Origin: Ferruginibacter sp. | GTDB lineage: Bacteria > Bacteroidota > Bacteroidia > Chitinophagales > Chitinophagaceae | DNA length: 64,000 nt | Direction of reading: 5' to 3' | NCBI GenBank assembly: GCA_016786725.1 | Contig: JAEUVU010000004.1 | Coordinates: 1-64,000, forward strand | Shown: piece by piece, positions 42,994 to 51,280 of the stretch | How the letters are laid out: every line of letters starts with the position of its first letter | Position numbering within the stretch: the first letter of the stretch is position 1 | Translations under genes and position numbers: made by a program | Notes under the pieces: generated by a model | Seen by the model: only the letters and a program-made list of their open reading frames with translations | Told to the model about the DNA's origin: nothing | Database searches by the model: none

Positions 42994-43422
42994 ATGGCAA
43001 ACTATCCTCTTCCCAAATTTCACTTCCTGGTACAATGGGGCGGTGAACGCATCGGGTTTACCGAAGTAACGGGACTTGATATACAGGTAGAAGCAATAGA
43101 ATACCGGGAGGGCAGCAGCCCGGAGTACTCAAAAATTAAGATGCCGGGTATGCAGAAGTACAGTAACATCACGTTGAAGCGTGGCAGCATGCTGGGTGAT
43201 TCTGACTTTTACAAATGGATCAACACCACCAGTTTAAATACGGCCGAACGCAGAGATATCATCATCAGCCTGCTTAACGAAACCCATGCACCCGTGATTA
43301 CCTGGAAAGCAAAAAATGCTTTTGCCATTAAGGTACAGGCAAGTGATCTTAAAAGCGATGGCAATGAAGTAGCAATAGAAACGCTTGAGCTGGCGCATGA
43401 AGGATTGAATATTTTGAATTAA
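42994..43422 (+). CDS. eCIS inner tube protein (Pvc1-like)
   Basis: A 142-residue phage-tail-tube/Hcp-like protein. The T4-like tube family pattern is visible: KFHFLVQWGGERIGFTEVTG (residues ~8-27), then IEYREGSSPEY, KYSNITLKRGSM, FYKWINTT, and a C-terminal GNEVAIETLELAHEGL. Stacked hexamers form the inner tube expelled on sheath contraction. It has an A/T-rich leader without a Shine-Dalgarno site, 59 bases after the sheath. A second, divergent tube gene follows. Confidence 0.94.
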   Translation: MANYPLPKFHFLVQWGGERIGFTEVTGLDIQVEAIEYREGSSPEYSKIKMPGMQKYSNITLKRGSMLGDSDFYKWINTTSLNTAERRDIIISLLNETHAPVITWKAKNAFAIKVQASDLKSDGNEVAIETLELAHEGLNILN

Positions 43423-43472
43423 GAAAGCGGCTTCAGCAAATAAAACCGTTGTTAAATTTTTAATTGTAAAAC

Positions 43473-43928
43473 ATGGCTACACCTGTTGCAGGCGGCTATT
43501 ACCCGCCGGTTGGTTTTCATTTTAAGGTAGAATTTGTAAGCCTGGGTAACGATAATGACCAGCGCTTTCAAAGCGTTACCGGGCTTAATGTTGAGTACGA
43601 TACCGAATCGTTTAAAGAAGGCGGTGAGAACCGTTTTGAACACAAGTTACCGGTACGTACCAAGTATCCCGATCTTTCCTTAAAAAGAGGAATGCTAACC
43701 AACTCGGCTGTTATTGACTGGTGTATTGATGCATTGCAGAACCGCAGCTTTAGCCCGGTACAGGTAAATGTTACTTTATTAAACAACGAACACAACCCCA
43801 TAACCACCTGGCAGTTTTTTAATGTGTGGCCAAAAAAATGGAGTGTAAGTGATTTTAATGCTCAGGAAAATTCGGTGGTGATAGAAACGCTTGACCTGTG
43901 TTATAATTATTTCACGATAAATAAATAA
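43473..43928 (+). CDS. Second eCIS tube protein (Pvc5-like, baseplate-proximal)
   Basis: A 151-residue tube-family protein, a diverged relative of the preceding gene: GFHFKVEFVSLGNDNDQRFQ (residues ~11-30), SVTGLNVEYDTESF, LSLKRGMLTNSAVIDWC, and a C-terminal NSVVIETLDLCYNYF. In PVC and Afp the second tube protein (Pvc5/Afp5) joins the main tube to the spike, and the same is expected here. It has an A/T-rich leader like the first tube gene. The next small gene begins three bases after its stop codon. Confidence 0.9.
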   Translation: MATPVAGGYYPPVGFHFKVEFVSLGNDNDQRFQSVTGLNVEYDTESFKEGGENRFEHKLPVRTKYPDLSLKRGMLTNSAVIDWCIDALQNRSFSPVQVNVTLLNNEHNPITTWQFFNVWPKKWSVSDFNAQENSVVIETLDLCYNYFTINK

Positions 43929-43930
43929 AC

Positions 43931-44104
43931 ATGCCACTGGAGATAAAAGAACTGCAGGTGAATGTAACTGTAAATGATCAGCAGCAGAAAGAGGCCGCTT
44001 CAGCGACCCCCAACAGCCAGGAAAGCAAGGATGAAAAAAAAGCACAGTTGCAGCAATGTATTGATACCATCATGGATATTATGAACAGTAAAAAAGAAAG
44101 ATAG
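43931..44104 (+). CDS. Small eCIS protein, DUF5908 (Pvc6 position)
   Basis: A 57-residue gene, easily missed because of its size: start MPLEIKELQVNVTVNDQQQK, end QCIDTIMDIMNSKKER. The opening MPLEIKEL..NV.V and polar, Lys/Gln-rich body match DUF5908, found beside tube and LysM genes of injection systems. It starts directly after the second tube gene, and its TAG stop (44102-44104) abuts the ATG of the LysM gene with no gap. It is predicted to be a helix of ~20 residues at the C-terminus. Its role is unknown, perhaps an assembly factor for tube or baseplate. Confidence 0.82.
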   Translation: MPLEIKELQVNVTVNDQQQKEAASATPNSQESKDEKKAQLQQCIDTIMDIMNSKKER

Positions 44105-44800
44105 ATGGCCAGCGGACATTTTGAAAAATTAAAAATCTATGCCTACACCGATCCCGGTTGCGGGGATGATGCATTGGCGGCATTGGATGAGAATCCCATA
44201 ACTGCTATGATCAACCCCGAGAATTACACGATTGAAATGAAAGTGGAATTCAACAACGGGCAGGCAGGTGGTACCAGCGGCAGCCAGCCACGCTTTGAGA
44301 AGAAACCGCCCGGCGAACTGGCCTTTGAGTTTCTGTATGATAACACCGGCATCATTGATGGCAACCCGAGAGATGATATTGCGGAAGACCTGGTGAAACT
44401 GAACGATTTTTTAATGGGCTATGATGGGGATATACACCAGACACGTTTTTTCAAATTTGTGTGGGGCACCAGTTTAATGAAAGGTGTTTGTTCTTCTTTA
44501 AGTGTTGCCTATAAACTGTTCAATCCCGATGGCAAGCCGATAAGAGCGATTTGTAAAGTCACCATTCGGGAACTGGTAGAAGAAGAAGCAAGGGTATTGG
44601 GGGAAAACAACCAATCGCCGGACCTTACCCATTTCAGAATTGTAAAGAAAGGCGATACGCTGCCATTGATGTGTTATAAAATTTACGGAGATAGCAAATA
44701 TTATCTGCAGGTGGCAGCAGTAAATAAGCTCAGCAATTTCAGAAACCTTGCAACCGGTACCGAAATATTTTTTCCACCCTTTGATAAAGCCAAAAACTAG
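44105..44800 (+). CDS. eCIS LysM baseplate hub protein (Pvc7-like)
   Basis: A 231-residue protein with a C-terminal LysM-like module (residues ~177-227, VKKGDTLPLMCYKIYGDSKY to ATGTEIFFPP) preceded by a baseplate-type domain. The latter includes PENYTIEMKVEFNNGQAGG and KFVWGTSLMKGVCSSLSVAY. This layout matches gp53/Afp7-like hub proteins that clamp the tube to the wedge. It starts directly after the small DUF5908 gene, and its stop (TAG, 44798-44800) overlaps the GTG start of the spike gene by one base. Confidence 0.9.
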   Translation: MASGHFEKLKIYAYTDPGCGDDALAALDENPITAMINPENYTIEMKVEFNNGQAGGTSGSQPRFEKKPPGELAFEFLYDNTGIIDGNPRDDIAEDLVKLNDFLMGYDGDIHQTRFFKFVWGTSLMKGVCSSLSVAYKLFNPDGKPIRAICKVTIRELVEEEARVLGENNQSPDLTHFRIVKKGDTLPLMCYKIYGDSKYYLQVAAVNKLSNFRNLATGTEIFFPPFDKAKN

Positions 44801-46551
44801 TGCCTAATGAACGTACCATACCATCTGATAAGCCAAAGAGTGTGGTTACGCAAACTGTTATCAGTGGCGGTGCCGAAGTTTCAAAGCAATACCAGCTGCT
44901 GTCCATCATCGTAAACAAAGAGGTGAACCGAATACCCACAGCTACGCTGGTTTACACTGATGGAGAACCGAGTAAACAGTCTTTTGAACTAAGCGGCAAA
45001 GCAGAGTTTGAACCGGGTAAGGAAATAGAAATAAAAGTTGGTTACAGCAGCGATGAAAAAACAGTTTTTAAAGGCATTGTTATTAAACACAGCATCAGGG
45101 TGCGTAAGAAAAATTCTTTACTGATCATAGAGTGTAAAGACAAAGCGGTTAAAATGACCGGTGCCTGTAAAAATAAATATGCACTGGATACAAAAGACAG
45201 TGATGTAATTGAAGAGCTCATTGACAATTATGGTTTGGAAAAAGAGGTAACTGCAACAACAGTAACACACAGGCAAATTGTACAGTACAGTTGTACCGAC
45301 TGGGATTTTATGCTTTGCCGTGCAGATGTAAATGGATTGCTGTGCATTGCAAACGATGGTAAGCTTTCTGTTGCCCCGCCAGAATTCAGCGGTGATGCAG
45401 CTCTTACCATTCAGTATGGCGCAACCGTACACGACCTGGATGCAGAGATAGATGCAAGGCTTCAATACAAATCGGTAAAAGGTTCTGTTTGGAATTATAC
45501 CGACCAGGAACTGGTGAAAGATACCGAAGCCGATGATCCCGGCGTACCGGAGGCAGGCAATTTAACAGCTGATACTTTAGCTGATGTGATGGGCGAAACA
45601 GAATACCGCTTATTCAACAGTGCAAAAATTGAAGAGCCAGAACTGCAGGCCTGGGTTAATGCAGCGATGCTGAAGAACAGGCTGGCAAAAATCAGGGGGA
45701 AGGTTACAACAGATGGAAGCGCTGATGTTTTGCCGGGGCAACTGATACAACTGAATGGCGTGGGCGAAAGGTTTGAAGGCAAATTATTTGTAACCGGCAT
45801 CCGCCACGAGATAACAGAAGGCAACTGGTTAACCACTTTTCAGTTCGGCATCAATCCGGAGTGGTTTGCCCAAACATACAATGTGCAGCAACCGTTGAGT
45901 GGCGCCATGTTACCGGCCATTGAAGGTTTGCATATCGGTATTGTTACACAGCTTGAAAGTGACCCGGATGGTGAAGACAGGATACTGGTAAAGATACCTG
46001 TTATCAATAATGATGAAGATGGCATCTGGTGCAGGGTTGCCACACTGGATGCAGGTAACAAGAGAGGCACTTTTTTCAGACCGGAGATAGGTGATGAAGT
46101 GATCACCGGCTTCATCAACAACGATCCACGCCATGCCGTGGTATTGGGAATGCTGAACAGCAGTGCAAAACCTGCTCCGCTAACAGCAGCCGACGATAAT
46201 CATGAGAAAGGGTATGTAAGCCGCAGTGAAATGAAAATGATCTTCAATGATGACAAAAAGAGTTTTTCACTGGAAACCCCCGGCGGAAATAAAATTATTG
46301 TTACTGAAGACGAAAAGAAAATTCATTTAGAAGATCAGAACGGAAATAAAATAACCATGAACGAAGACGGGATAAAAATTGAAAGTATCAAGGACATCAT
46401 TTTTAAAGCGGCTAAGGATATGAAAGCTGATGCTGATTCAAATATCGAGATAAAGGCATTGAAAAACTTTAAGGCGGAAGGAACCGCAGGAGCCAAACTC
46501 TCGAGTGGCGGAACAACTGATGTAAAAGGCTCGATGGTAAACATCAATTAA
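44800..46551 (+). CDS. eCIS spike protein (VgrG/gp5-gp27-like, Pvc8)
   Basis: A 583-residue spike protein, start GTG at 44800. It has a gp27-like N-terminal part (residues ~1-370, including KNSLLIIECKDKAVKMTGAC and SCTDWDFMLCRADVNGLLC). The gp5-like OB fold is at ~386-455 (DPDGEDRILVKIPVINNDED, FFRPEIGDEVI, HAVVLGMLNS). A C-terminal beta-helix of repeating GNKI-x units ends with VKGSMVNIN. Trimers form the central spike that carries the PAAR tip. The GTG start and one-base overlap with the upstream gene suggest modest, coupled expression. The PAAR gene follows after 12 bases. Confidence 0.94.
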   Translation: MPNERTIPSDKPKSVVTQTVISGGAEVSKQYQLLSIIVNKEVNRIPTATLVYTDGEPSKQSFELSGKAEFEPGKEIEIKVGYSSDEKTVFKGIVIKHSIRVRKKNSLLIIECKDKAVKMTGACKNKYALDTKDSDVIEELIDNYGLEKEVTATTVTHRQIVQYSCTDWDFMLCRADVNGLLCIANDGKLSVAPPEFSGDAALTIQYGATVHDLDAEIDARLQYKSVKGSVWNYTDQELVKDTEADDPGVPEAGNLTADTLADVMGETEYRLFNSAKIEEPELQAWVNAAMLKNRLAKIRGKVTTDGSADVLPGQLIQLNGVGERFEGKLFVTGIRHEITEGNWLTTFQFGINPEWFAQTYNVQQPLSGAMLPAIEGLHIGIVTQLESDPDGEDRILVKIPVINNDEDGIWCRVATLDAGNKRGTFFRPEIGDEVITGFINNDPRHAVVLGMLNSSAKPAPLTAADDNHEKGYVSRSEMKMIFNDDKKSFSLETPGGNKIIVTEDEKKIHLEDQNGNKITMNEDGIKIESIKDIIFKAAKDMKADADSNIEIKALKNFKAEGTAGAKLSSGGTTDVKGSMVNIN

Positions 46552-46563
46552 AAAGAAACAACT

Positions 46564-46854
46564 ATGCCAATGGCAGCAAGAGTGGGCGACATGCATGTTT
46601 GCCCGATGGTAACCGGAACAGTACCGCATGTTGGCGGGCCCGTAATGCCGCCGGGAACACCCACGGTAATGATAGGTGGCATACCGGCTGCAAAAGTGGG
46701 TGATATGTGTACCTGCACCGGTCCGCCGGATAGCATTATTGCAGGTTCCGGCACTGTGATGATAGGAGGGATGCCTGCAGCAAGGATGGGGGATAGCACG
46801 GCCCACGGCGGATCGATCATAGCAGGATGTGCTACTGTTAATATAGGAGGGTGA
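46564..46854 (+). CDS. PAAR-repeat spike tip protein (Pvc10-like)
   Basis: A 96-residue PAAR protein: repeating motifs TVMIGGIPAAKVGDMCTC, TVMIGGMPAARMGD and ATVNIGG. Several His and Cys positions (DMHVCPM, STAHGG, CATV) could bind the zinc that caps the spike in this family. It sharpens the spike tip. Here the PAAR gene lies between the spike and the gp25 gene. A hairpin repeat sits in the 174-base gap before gp25. Confidence 0.94.
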   Translation: MPMAARVGDMHVCPMVTGTVPHVGGPVMPPGTPTVMIGGIPAAKVGDMCTCTGPPDSIIAGSGTVMIGGMPAARMGDSTAHGGSIIAGCATVNIGG

Positions 46855-46898
46855 CGAAAATGAACAATGGTTTTTAAAATACGATTTTGTTTATGAGA

Positions 46899-46985
46899 TG
46901 TCAGCCTGAGCTTGTCGAAGGCGATGCCATAAGAACAAAAACATTAATCAGTTTTGAAACCGTCTTTGACAAGTTCAGGCTGACA
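46899..46985. repeat. Inverted repeat (TGTCAGCCTGAGCTTGTCGAAGG type) between PAAR and gp25 genes
   Basis: The left arm TGTCAGCCTGAGCTTGTCGA (46899-46918, continuing AGGC) pairs imperfectly with the right arm (46962-46985), which ends in TTGACAAGTTCAGGCTGACA. The loop is about 40 bases. This is a widespread hairpin-repeat type, and CTTCGACTTAGCTCAGGA at ~1078 is a related fragment. Within an operon it could act as a partial transcription stop or an mRNA processing site that sets spike versus wedge levels. Confidence 0.75.
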
Positions 46986-47028
46986 GTAAAATGGTTTAAC
47001 AGTTAAAGCCATTTAATAAGAATAAATT

Positions 47029-47469
47029 ATGAGCAAAGAATTTACAAGCAATGATTTCCTGGGTGTTGGCTGGGGCTTTCCGCCAACATTTAATGCACAA
47101 ACAAAAACAGTGGAGATGACCGAAAAAGAAACGGACATAGAAAAAAGCCTGCAGATACTGCTTACAACCACCGTTGGAGAAAGAGTGATGCAGCCTAAGT
47201 ATGGGTGCAATATGAATACCCTGTTGTTTGAGCCATTGAGTACAACAGTAAAAACGATCATGATAGATAAAATAAAAACAGCCATCCTTTTTTTTGAACC
47301 AAGAATTGACGCTAAGAAAATTGAACTGAATATGCAGAATGAACTGGAGGGCGAAGTGCTGGTTGAAATTGAATACATCGTTAGGGCTACCAACAGCCGG
47401 TTCAACTTTGTGTTCCCGTATTACATCAATGAAGGAACTGAACTGGATTTTTTAACAACAGATAAATAA
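47029..47469 (+). CDS. Baseplate wedge protein, gp25/GPW family (Pvc9-like)
   Basis: A 146-residue gp25-like lysozyme-fold wedge subunit: FLGVGWGFPPTF (residues ~10-21), TEKETDIEKSLQILLTTTVG, ERVMQPKYGCNMNTLLFEPL (~52-71) and RIDAKKIELNMQN. The gp25/TssE family initiates sheath polymerisation on the baseplate. It follows the inverted repeat by ~45 bases and is followed by the giant baseplate J protein after 11 bases. Identification is good from the conserved VG-R-M-P.YG pattern. Confidence 0.93.
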   Translation: MSKEFTSNDFLGVGWGFPPTFNAQTKTVEMTEKETDIEKSLQILLTTTVGERVMQPKYGCNMNTLLFEPLSTTVKTIMIDKIKTAILFFEPRIDAKKIELNMQNELEGEVLVEIEYIVRATNSRFNFVFPYYINEGTELDFLTTDK

Positions 47470-47480
47470 TTAAACAGGTA

Positions 47481-50400
47481 ATGGCCAATTGCAGCGACCA
47501 GAAGAATCCTTTAAAAAACAACGGCACCAGCCAGGCCCAGCGGCTTTTGGCGGGGCTTGACCGGACCGTTTTTGCCGTACCTGATGAAAAGGATTTTGCA
47601 GACTGGATCGTATTTGCAAATAACTTCGGGGCGTTCATTAACTATTACAATATCTCCAATAAAGTTGAAGGAAACTGGCAGCCATTCTTCGCCAGCGATA
47701 TCTCTGCACAACTGGGTACCATCGCTATACAAAATATTGAAACATACAAAGAGGAAATAAAAGAGCATTTTGACTTTATAAGAGACGATGATAATGAGGC
47801 TGCCATCGGTGATATCAAAATAAAGCTGAACGACCTGTTCAGCGCTTTGCTTACCCTTAGCAAGGCTTTGGATTATTATGTTTTAAAACTTTCAGACCAA
47901 ACTGCTTTAAAGCAAAATATCCTCAACCTGGTTAAAACAAAACTGGCACCGGCATTGAGTAGCCTGGTAGCTTATTATAAAGCGGCACAGGATCATACTT
48001 ACATTACGCAGGGCAGCCTGGCCGGCTGGGTAATTTTGAACAAGCCCCTTACAGATGCACAGCAAATTATTGATACTGATGGGTTGAGCAGCAACTGGTA
48101 TGATGATGCATCTTTTGCAAACTGGACAGCTTATATAAATTCCATTGACGCTGATGACAGTATTTACAACAATCCGCTCACTGAATTTGCTGATGATTTT
48201 TTAAGTATTGAACACGCCGCCAATCATAATTTGTTCACGGGTATTTTTGATACTTACTTATCCACCTATACCAAAATAGTGCAGGATGCTGAAACTGAAC
48301 TTTTAAAAACACTGGAAAGCTATGACGCACACACACCGCATTATGCTTTGTTCCTCACTTTTTTAATGCTGTTCCGTTATACACAAACACATATCAATAC
48401 ACTTACGCAAAGCCACCTTGATTTTTACTATAAAGAAGTACTGCGCCTTCAACCCAAAGCGGCCGAAGCAAACCAGGTACATGTGTTGGGTGAACTGGCA
48501 AAACAGGTGGATAGTTATTTACTATCTCAAGGCACAGCTTTAAAGGCCGGTAAAGACAGTTTGAAAAAAGATGCTTTATATACACTTGACAGTGATGTGG
48601 TTTTCAATAAAGCGAAAGTGTCACAACTAAAAACTTTTTACAAAGCCGCTGCGGCTGATACCGTTTACGACCCAGGCACCACTATCGTAAAGCAAAATAA
48701 TACAGGCCGTGTATTTGCTTCACCCGTTGCAAACAGCGATGACGGCATTAATGCGGCATTAACCAGCGATAATAAAGAATGGCCCCCTTATGTACATAAA
48801 GTATATAAAGAAGCAGAACTGGAAAGTATTGCCATGCCCAAAGCATCACTTGGTTTTGCACTGGCTTCACATTACCTGTACTTAACCGAAGGGGAAAGAA
48901 AAGTTTTTATCCGTTTTGCCATGAGCGATAATACAGCACTCAACGGCAAGCACATTGAATGTTATTTAACGGCAGAAAAAGAATGGTACCAGGTTGATGC
49001 GGATACATTGGTTATTACTAATACCGGTAAGGTTCTGTCTGATGGATCTGCAGCCTGTACCGAAATCTCCTTTACCATTCCCGGCTCGGCACCGGCCATT
49101 GTAAATTATGATGCAGAAATGCATGGCGGTACATTCAATGTGGCTTTACCTATGCTGAAGGTTCATCTGGTAAATGACGATGCGCTTGCTTATGAATATG
49201 ATGCGCTGAAAGGTGTTACCATTACTAAAACGGAGATAAGGGTGGAAGTTGGCATGTCTGGCGGCTATAATCAGAACGGGATAAAAAATCTTTTGCTCTC
49301 CAACGATTTTGGAGTGCTGGATGCCTCAAAACCGTTTATGCCTTTCGGCAGTATGCCCAAAAAAGATGCAGGGTTTGTTATTGGCAGTAAAGAGATCATC
49401 AGTAAAAAGAACTGCGCTGTTAAGCTCAATATCGAATGGGCAGAACTACCGGATACATCTTATAACATCAAGTATGAAAAAAATTACTACGGAACCGGGA
49501 CACCTCTGGCCACACCACAAATGCTGGCCGGTGGCCGATGGACAGGAAACACCGATAACAATACAATTCCCTCTTCAGTTGCCCTGTTCAGTGGAATTAC
49601 ACAGCAAGTTCAGTTATTTTCTACAGGTCAGGCAATACCTGATTTGGTAGTTGCGGATTATGCAGCTGACTACGGTGCAATTGATTCATCATCTGTAAAT
49701 GGATTTATCAAATTATCGCTTGCAGGCAGCTTCGGCCATGCTGAATATATAACAGACTTTGCTAAATATGTTGTTGAAAAGAGCCCGGATATTGACAATA
49801 CAATCACACTGGAACCTATAGAGCCATATACGCCCAAAATGAAGTCGCTTTATATGAGCTATTCTGCCTATTGCATCAATAATTTATCAACAACAACCGA
49901 AAGTTATTTCGAAGGCCGGGAGATAAATTTCTTTCACATTTATCCTTTTGGTGAGGGCGAGCAGCATGCTTATTTAACGCCAGCAGAAAATGTAAGCCTG
50001 TTACCAAAGTTCAAACACACCAGTGATGGTACTGACCAGGACCATATTGGCGAACTGTATATCGGCATAGAAAACTTAAATGCCGGCGATTCAGTAAATA
50101 TCTTATTCCAGATGATGGAAGGTACCACAGATCCAAAAGTTACCAAGCCTGATGCACACATACACTGGTGTTATTTAAGTAGTAATAACTGGAAAGAATT
50201 TGATACATCTGATTACAGCGATAACACACTGAACCTGGTTCAGTCGGGCATCATCTCTTTTGCCATACCAGCTGATGCTACAACCGACAATACGATATTA
50301 CCCACCGGTTACATATGGATAAGAGCGGCTGTAACCGAAGCTGCCGAAGCAGTTTGCAAATTAATAACAGTTGATGCACAGGCAGCGCTTGCCACCTTTT

Positions 50401-51260
50401 CTGATAACGGCAATGCGCCAGATTTTTTAGACACAGCGCTTGCCGCAGGTACCATCAGCAAATTGAAAACACCCGATGCATCTGTAAAAAAGATGGTGCA
50501 GCCTTATTCATCATTTGGCGGCAGGGCAAAAGAAAGCGATGACCATTTTTACATCAGGGTAAGCGAAAGGCTGCGCCATAAAGCACGTGCCATTACTGTG
50601 TGGGATTATGAGCACCTGGTGCTGGAAGCTTTCCCCGAAATATATAAAGTAAAATGCCTGAACCATACACAGATAGAAGATGGCATTTATCATGAAGTGA
50701 GGCCCGGATATGTAAGTATCATTACCATACCATCGCAGCAAAACCGCAACGATGCCGATCCGTTGAAACCATATACACAGCAAAGCACTTTAACCAATAT
50801 TGAGAATTACCTGCGTAAAAAAACTTCCTGCTTTGTTAACCTGCGTGCCTGCCAGCCGCAGTTTGAAGAAGTAAGGCTGGAATTTTCTCTTAAACTTTTT
50901 GACGCTTACACAGACTTTACTTTTTATGCCAATAAACTTAAGGAGGAAATAACACAGTTCTTGTCGCCCTGGGCATCGGGCGATAATTCAAAAATTGATT
51001 TTGGGGGCAAGGTTTACAAATCGGTGCTCATCAATTTTATTGAAGAGAGATATTACGTGGATTTTATCACCGATGTATTTATGTATGTAAAGGTGGATGA
51101 TGTTACCAGCGAAAGTGCTGATATGGATGAGATCACAGCATCTACTGCCAGGAGTATCCTGGTTTCTGCAACTGCATCCAAACATACCATACATGAAATT
51201 GATGACACAGCTGATGGCACTGAAGAAACCTGTGTTGATAATAATAATCTCGTGGCTTAA
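47481..51260 (+). CDS. Giant baseplate protein, baseplate J-like (Pvc11)
   Basis: A 1259-residue wedge protein. The recognisable part is C-terminal (residues ~1010-1055), containing SDDHFYIRVSERLRHKARA, TVWDYEHLVLEAFPEIYKVK and CLNHTQ. It is followed by a late domain with KTSCFVNLRACQPQFEEVRL, as in baseplate J/gp6-like proteins. The long N-terminal helical region (~1-350) and the beta-rich middle have little conservation. It should form the wedge ring around the hub together with the next gene. It is one of the largest genes in the operon, 20 bases before the next start. Confidence 0.85.
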   Translation: MANCSDQKNPLKNNGTSQAQRLLAGLDRTVFAVPDEKDFADWIVFANNFGAFINYYNISNKVEGNWQPFFASDISAQLGTIAIQNIETYKEEIKEHFDFIRDDDNEAAIGDIKIKLNDLFSALLTLSKALDYYVLKLSDQTALKQNILNLVKTKLAPALSSLVAYYKAAQDHTYITQGSLAGWVILNKPLTDAQQIIDTDGLSSNWYDDASFANWTAYINSIDADDSIYNNPLTEFADDFLSIEHAANHNLFTGIFDTYLSTYTKIVQDAETELLKTLESYDAHTPHYALFLTFLMLFRYTQTHINTLTQSHLDFYYKEVLRLQPKAAEANQVHVLGELAKQVDSYLLSQGTALKAGKDSLKKDALYTLDSDVVFNKAKVSQLKTFYKAAAADTVYDPGTTIVKQNNTGRVFASPVANSDDGINAALTSDNKEWPPYVHKVYKEAELESIAMPKASLGFALASHYLYLTEGERKVFIRFAMSDNTALNGKHIECYLTAEKEWYQVDADTLVITNTGKVLSDGSAACTEISFTIPGSAPAIVNYDAEMHGGTFNVALPMLKVHLVNDDALAYEYDALKGVTITKTEIRVEVGMSGGYNQNGIKNLLLSNDFGVLDASKPFMPFGSMPKKDAGFVIGSKEIISKKNCAVKLNIEWAELPDTSYNIKYEKNYYGTGTPLATPQMLAGGRWTGNTDNNTIPSSVALFSGITQQVQLFSTGQAIPDLVVADYAADYGAIDSSSVNGFIKLSLAGSFGHAEYITDFAKYVVEKSPDIDNTITLEPIEPYTPKMKSLYMSYSAYCINNLSTTTESYFEGREINFFHIYPFGEGEQHAYLTPAENVSLLPKFKHTSDGTDQDHIGELYIGIENLNAGDSVNILFQMMEGTTDPKVTKPDAHIHWCYLSSNNWKEFDTSDYSDNTLNLVQSGIISFAIPADATTDNTILPTGYIWIRAAVTEAAEAVCKLITVDAQAALATFSDNGNAPDFLDTALAAGTISKLKTPDASVKKMVQPYSSFGGRAKESDDHFYIRVSERLRHKARAITVWDYEHLVLEAFPEIYKVKCLNHTQIEDGIYHEVRPGYVSIITIPSQQNRNDADPLKPYTQQSTLTNIENYLRKKTSCFVNLRACQPQFEEVRLEFSLKLFDAYTDFTFYANKLKEEITQFLSPWASGDNSKIDFGGKVYKSVLINFIEERYYVDFITDVFMYVKVDDVTSESADMDEITASTARSILVSATASKHTIHEIDDTADGTEETCVDNNNLVA

Positions 51261-51280
51261 ATAAAAAATAATAAAGCCTC

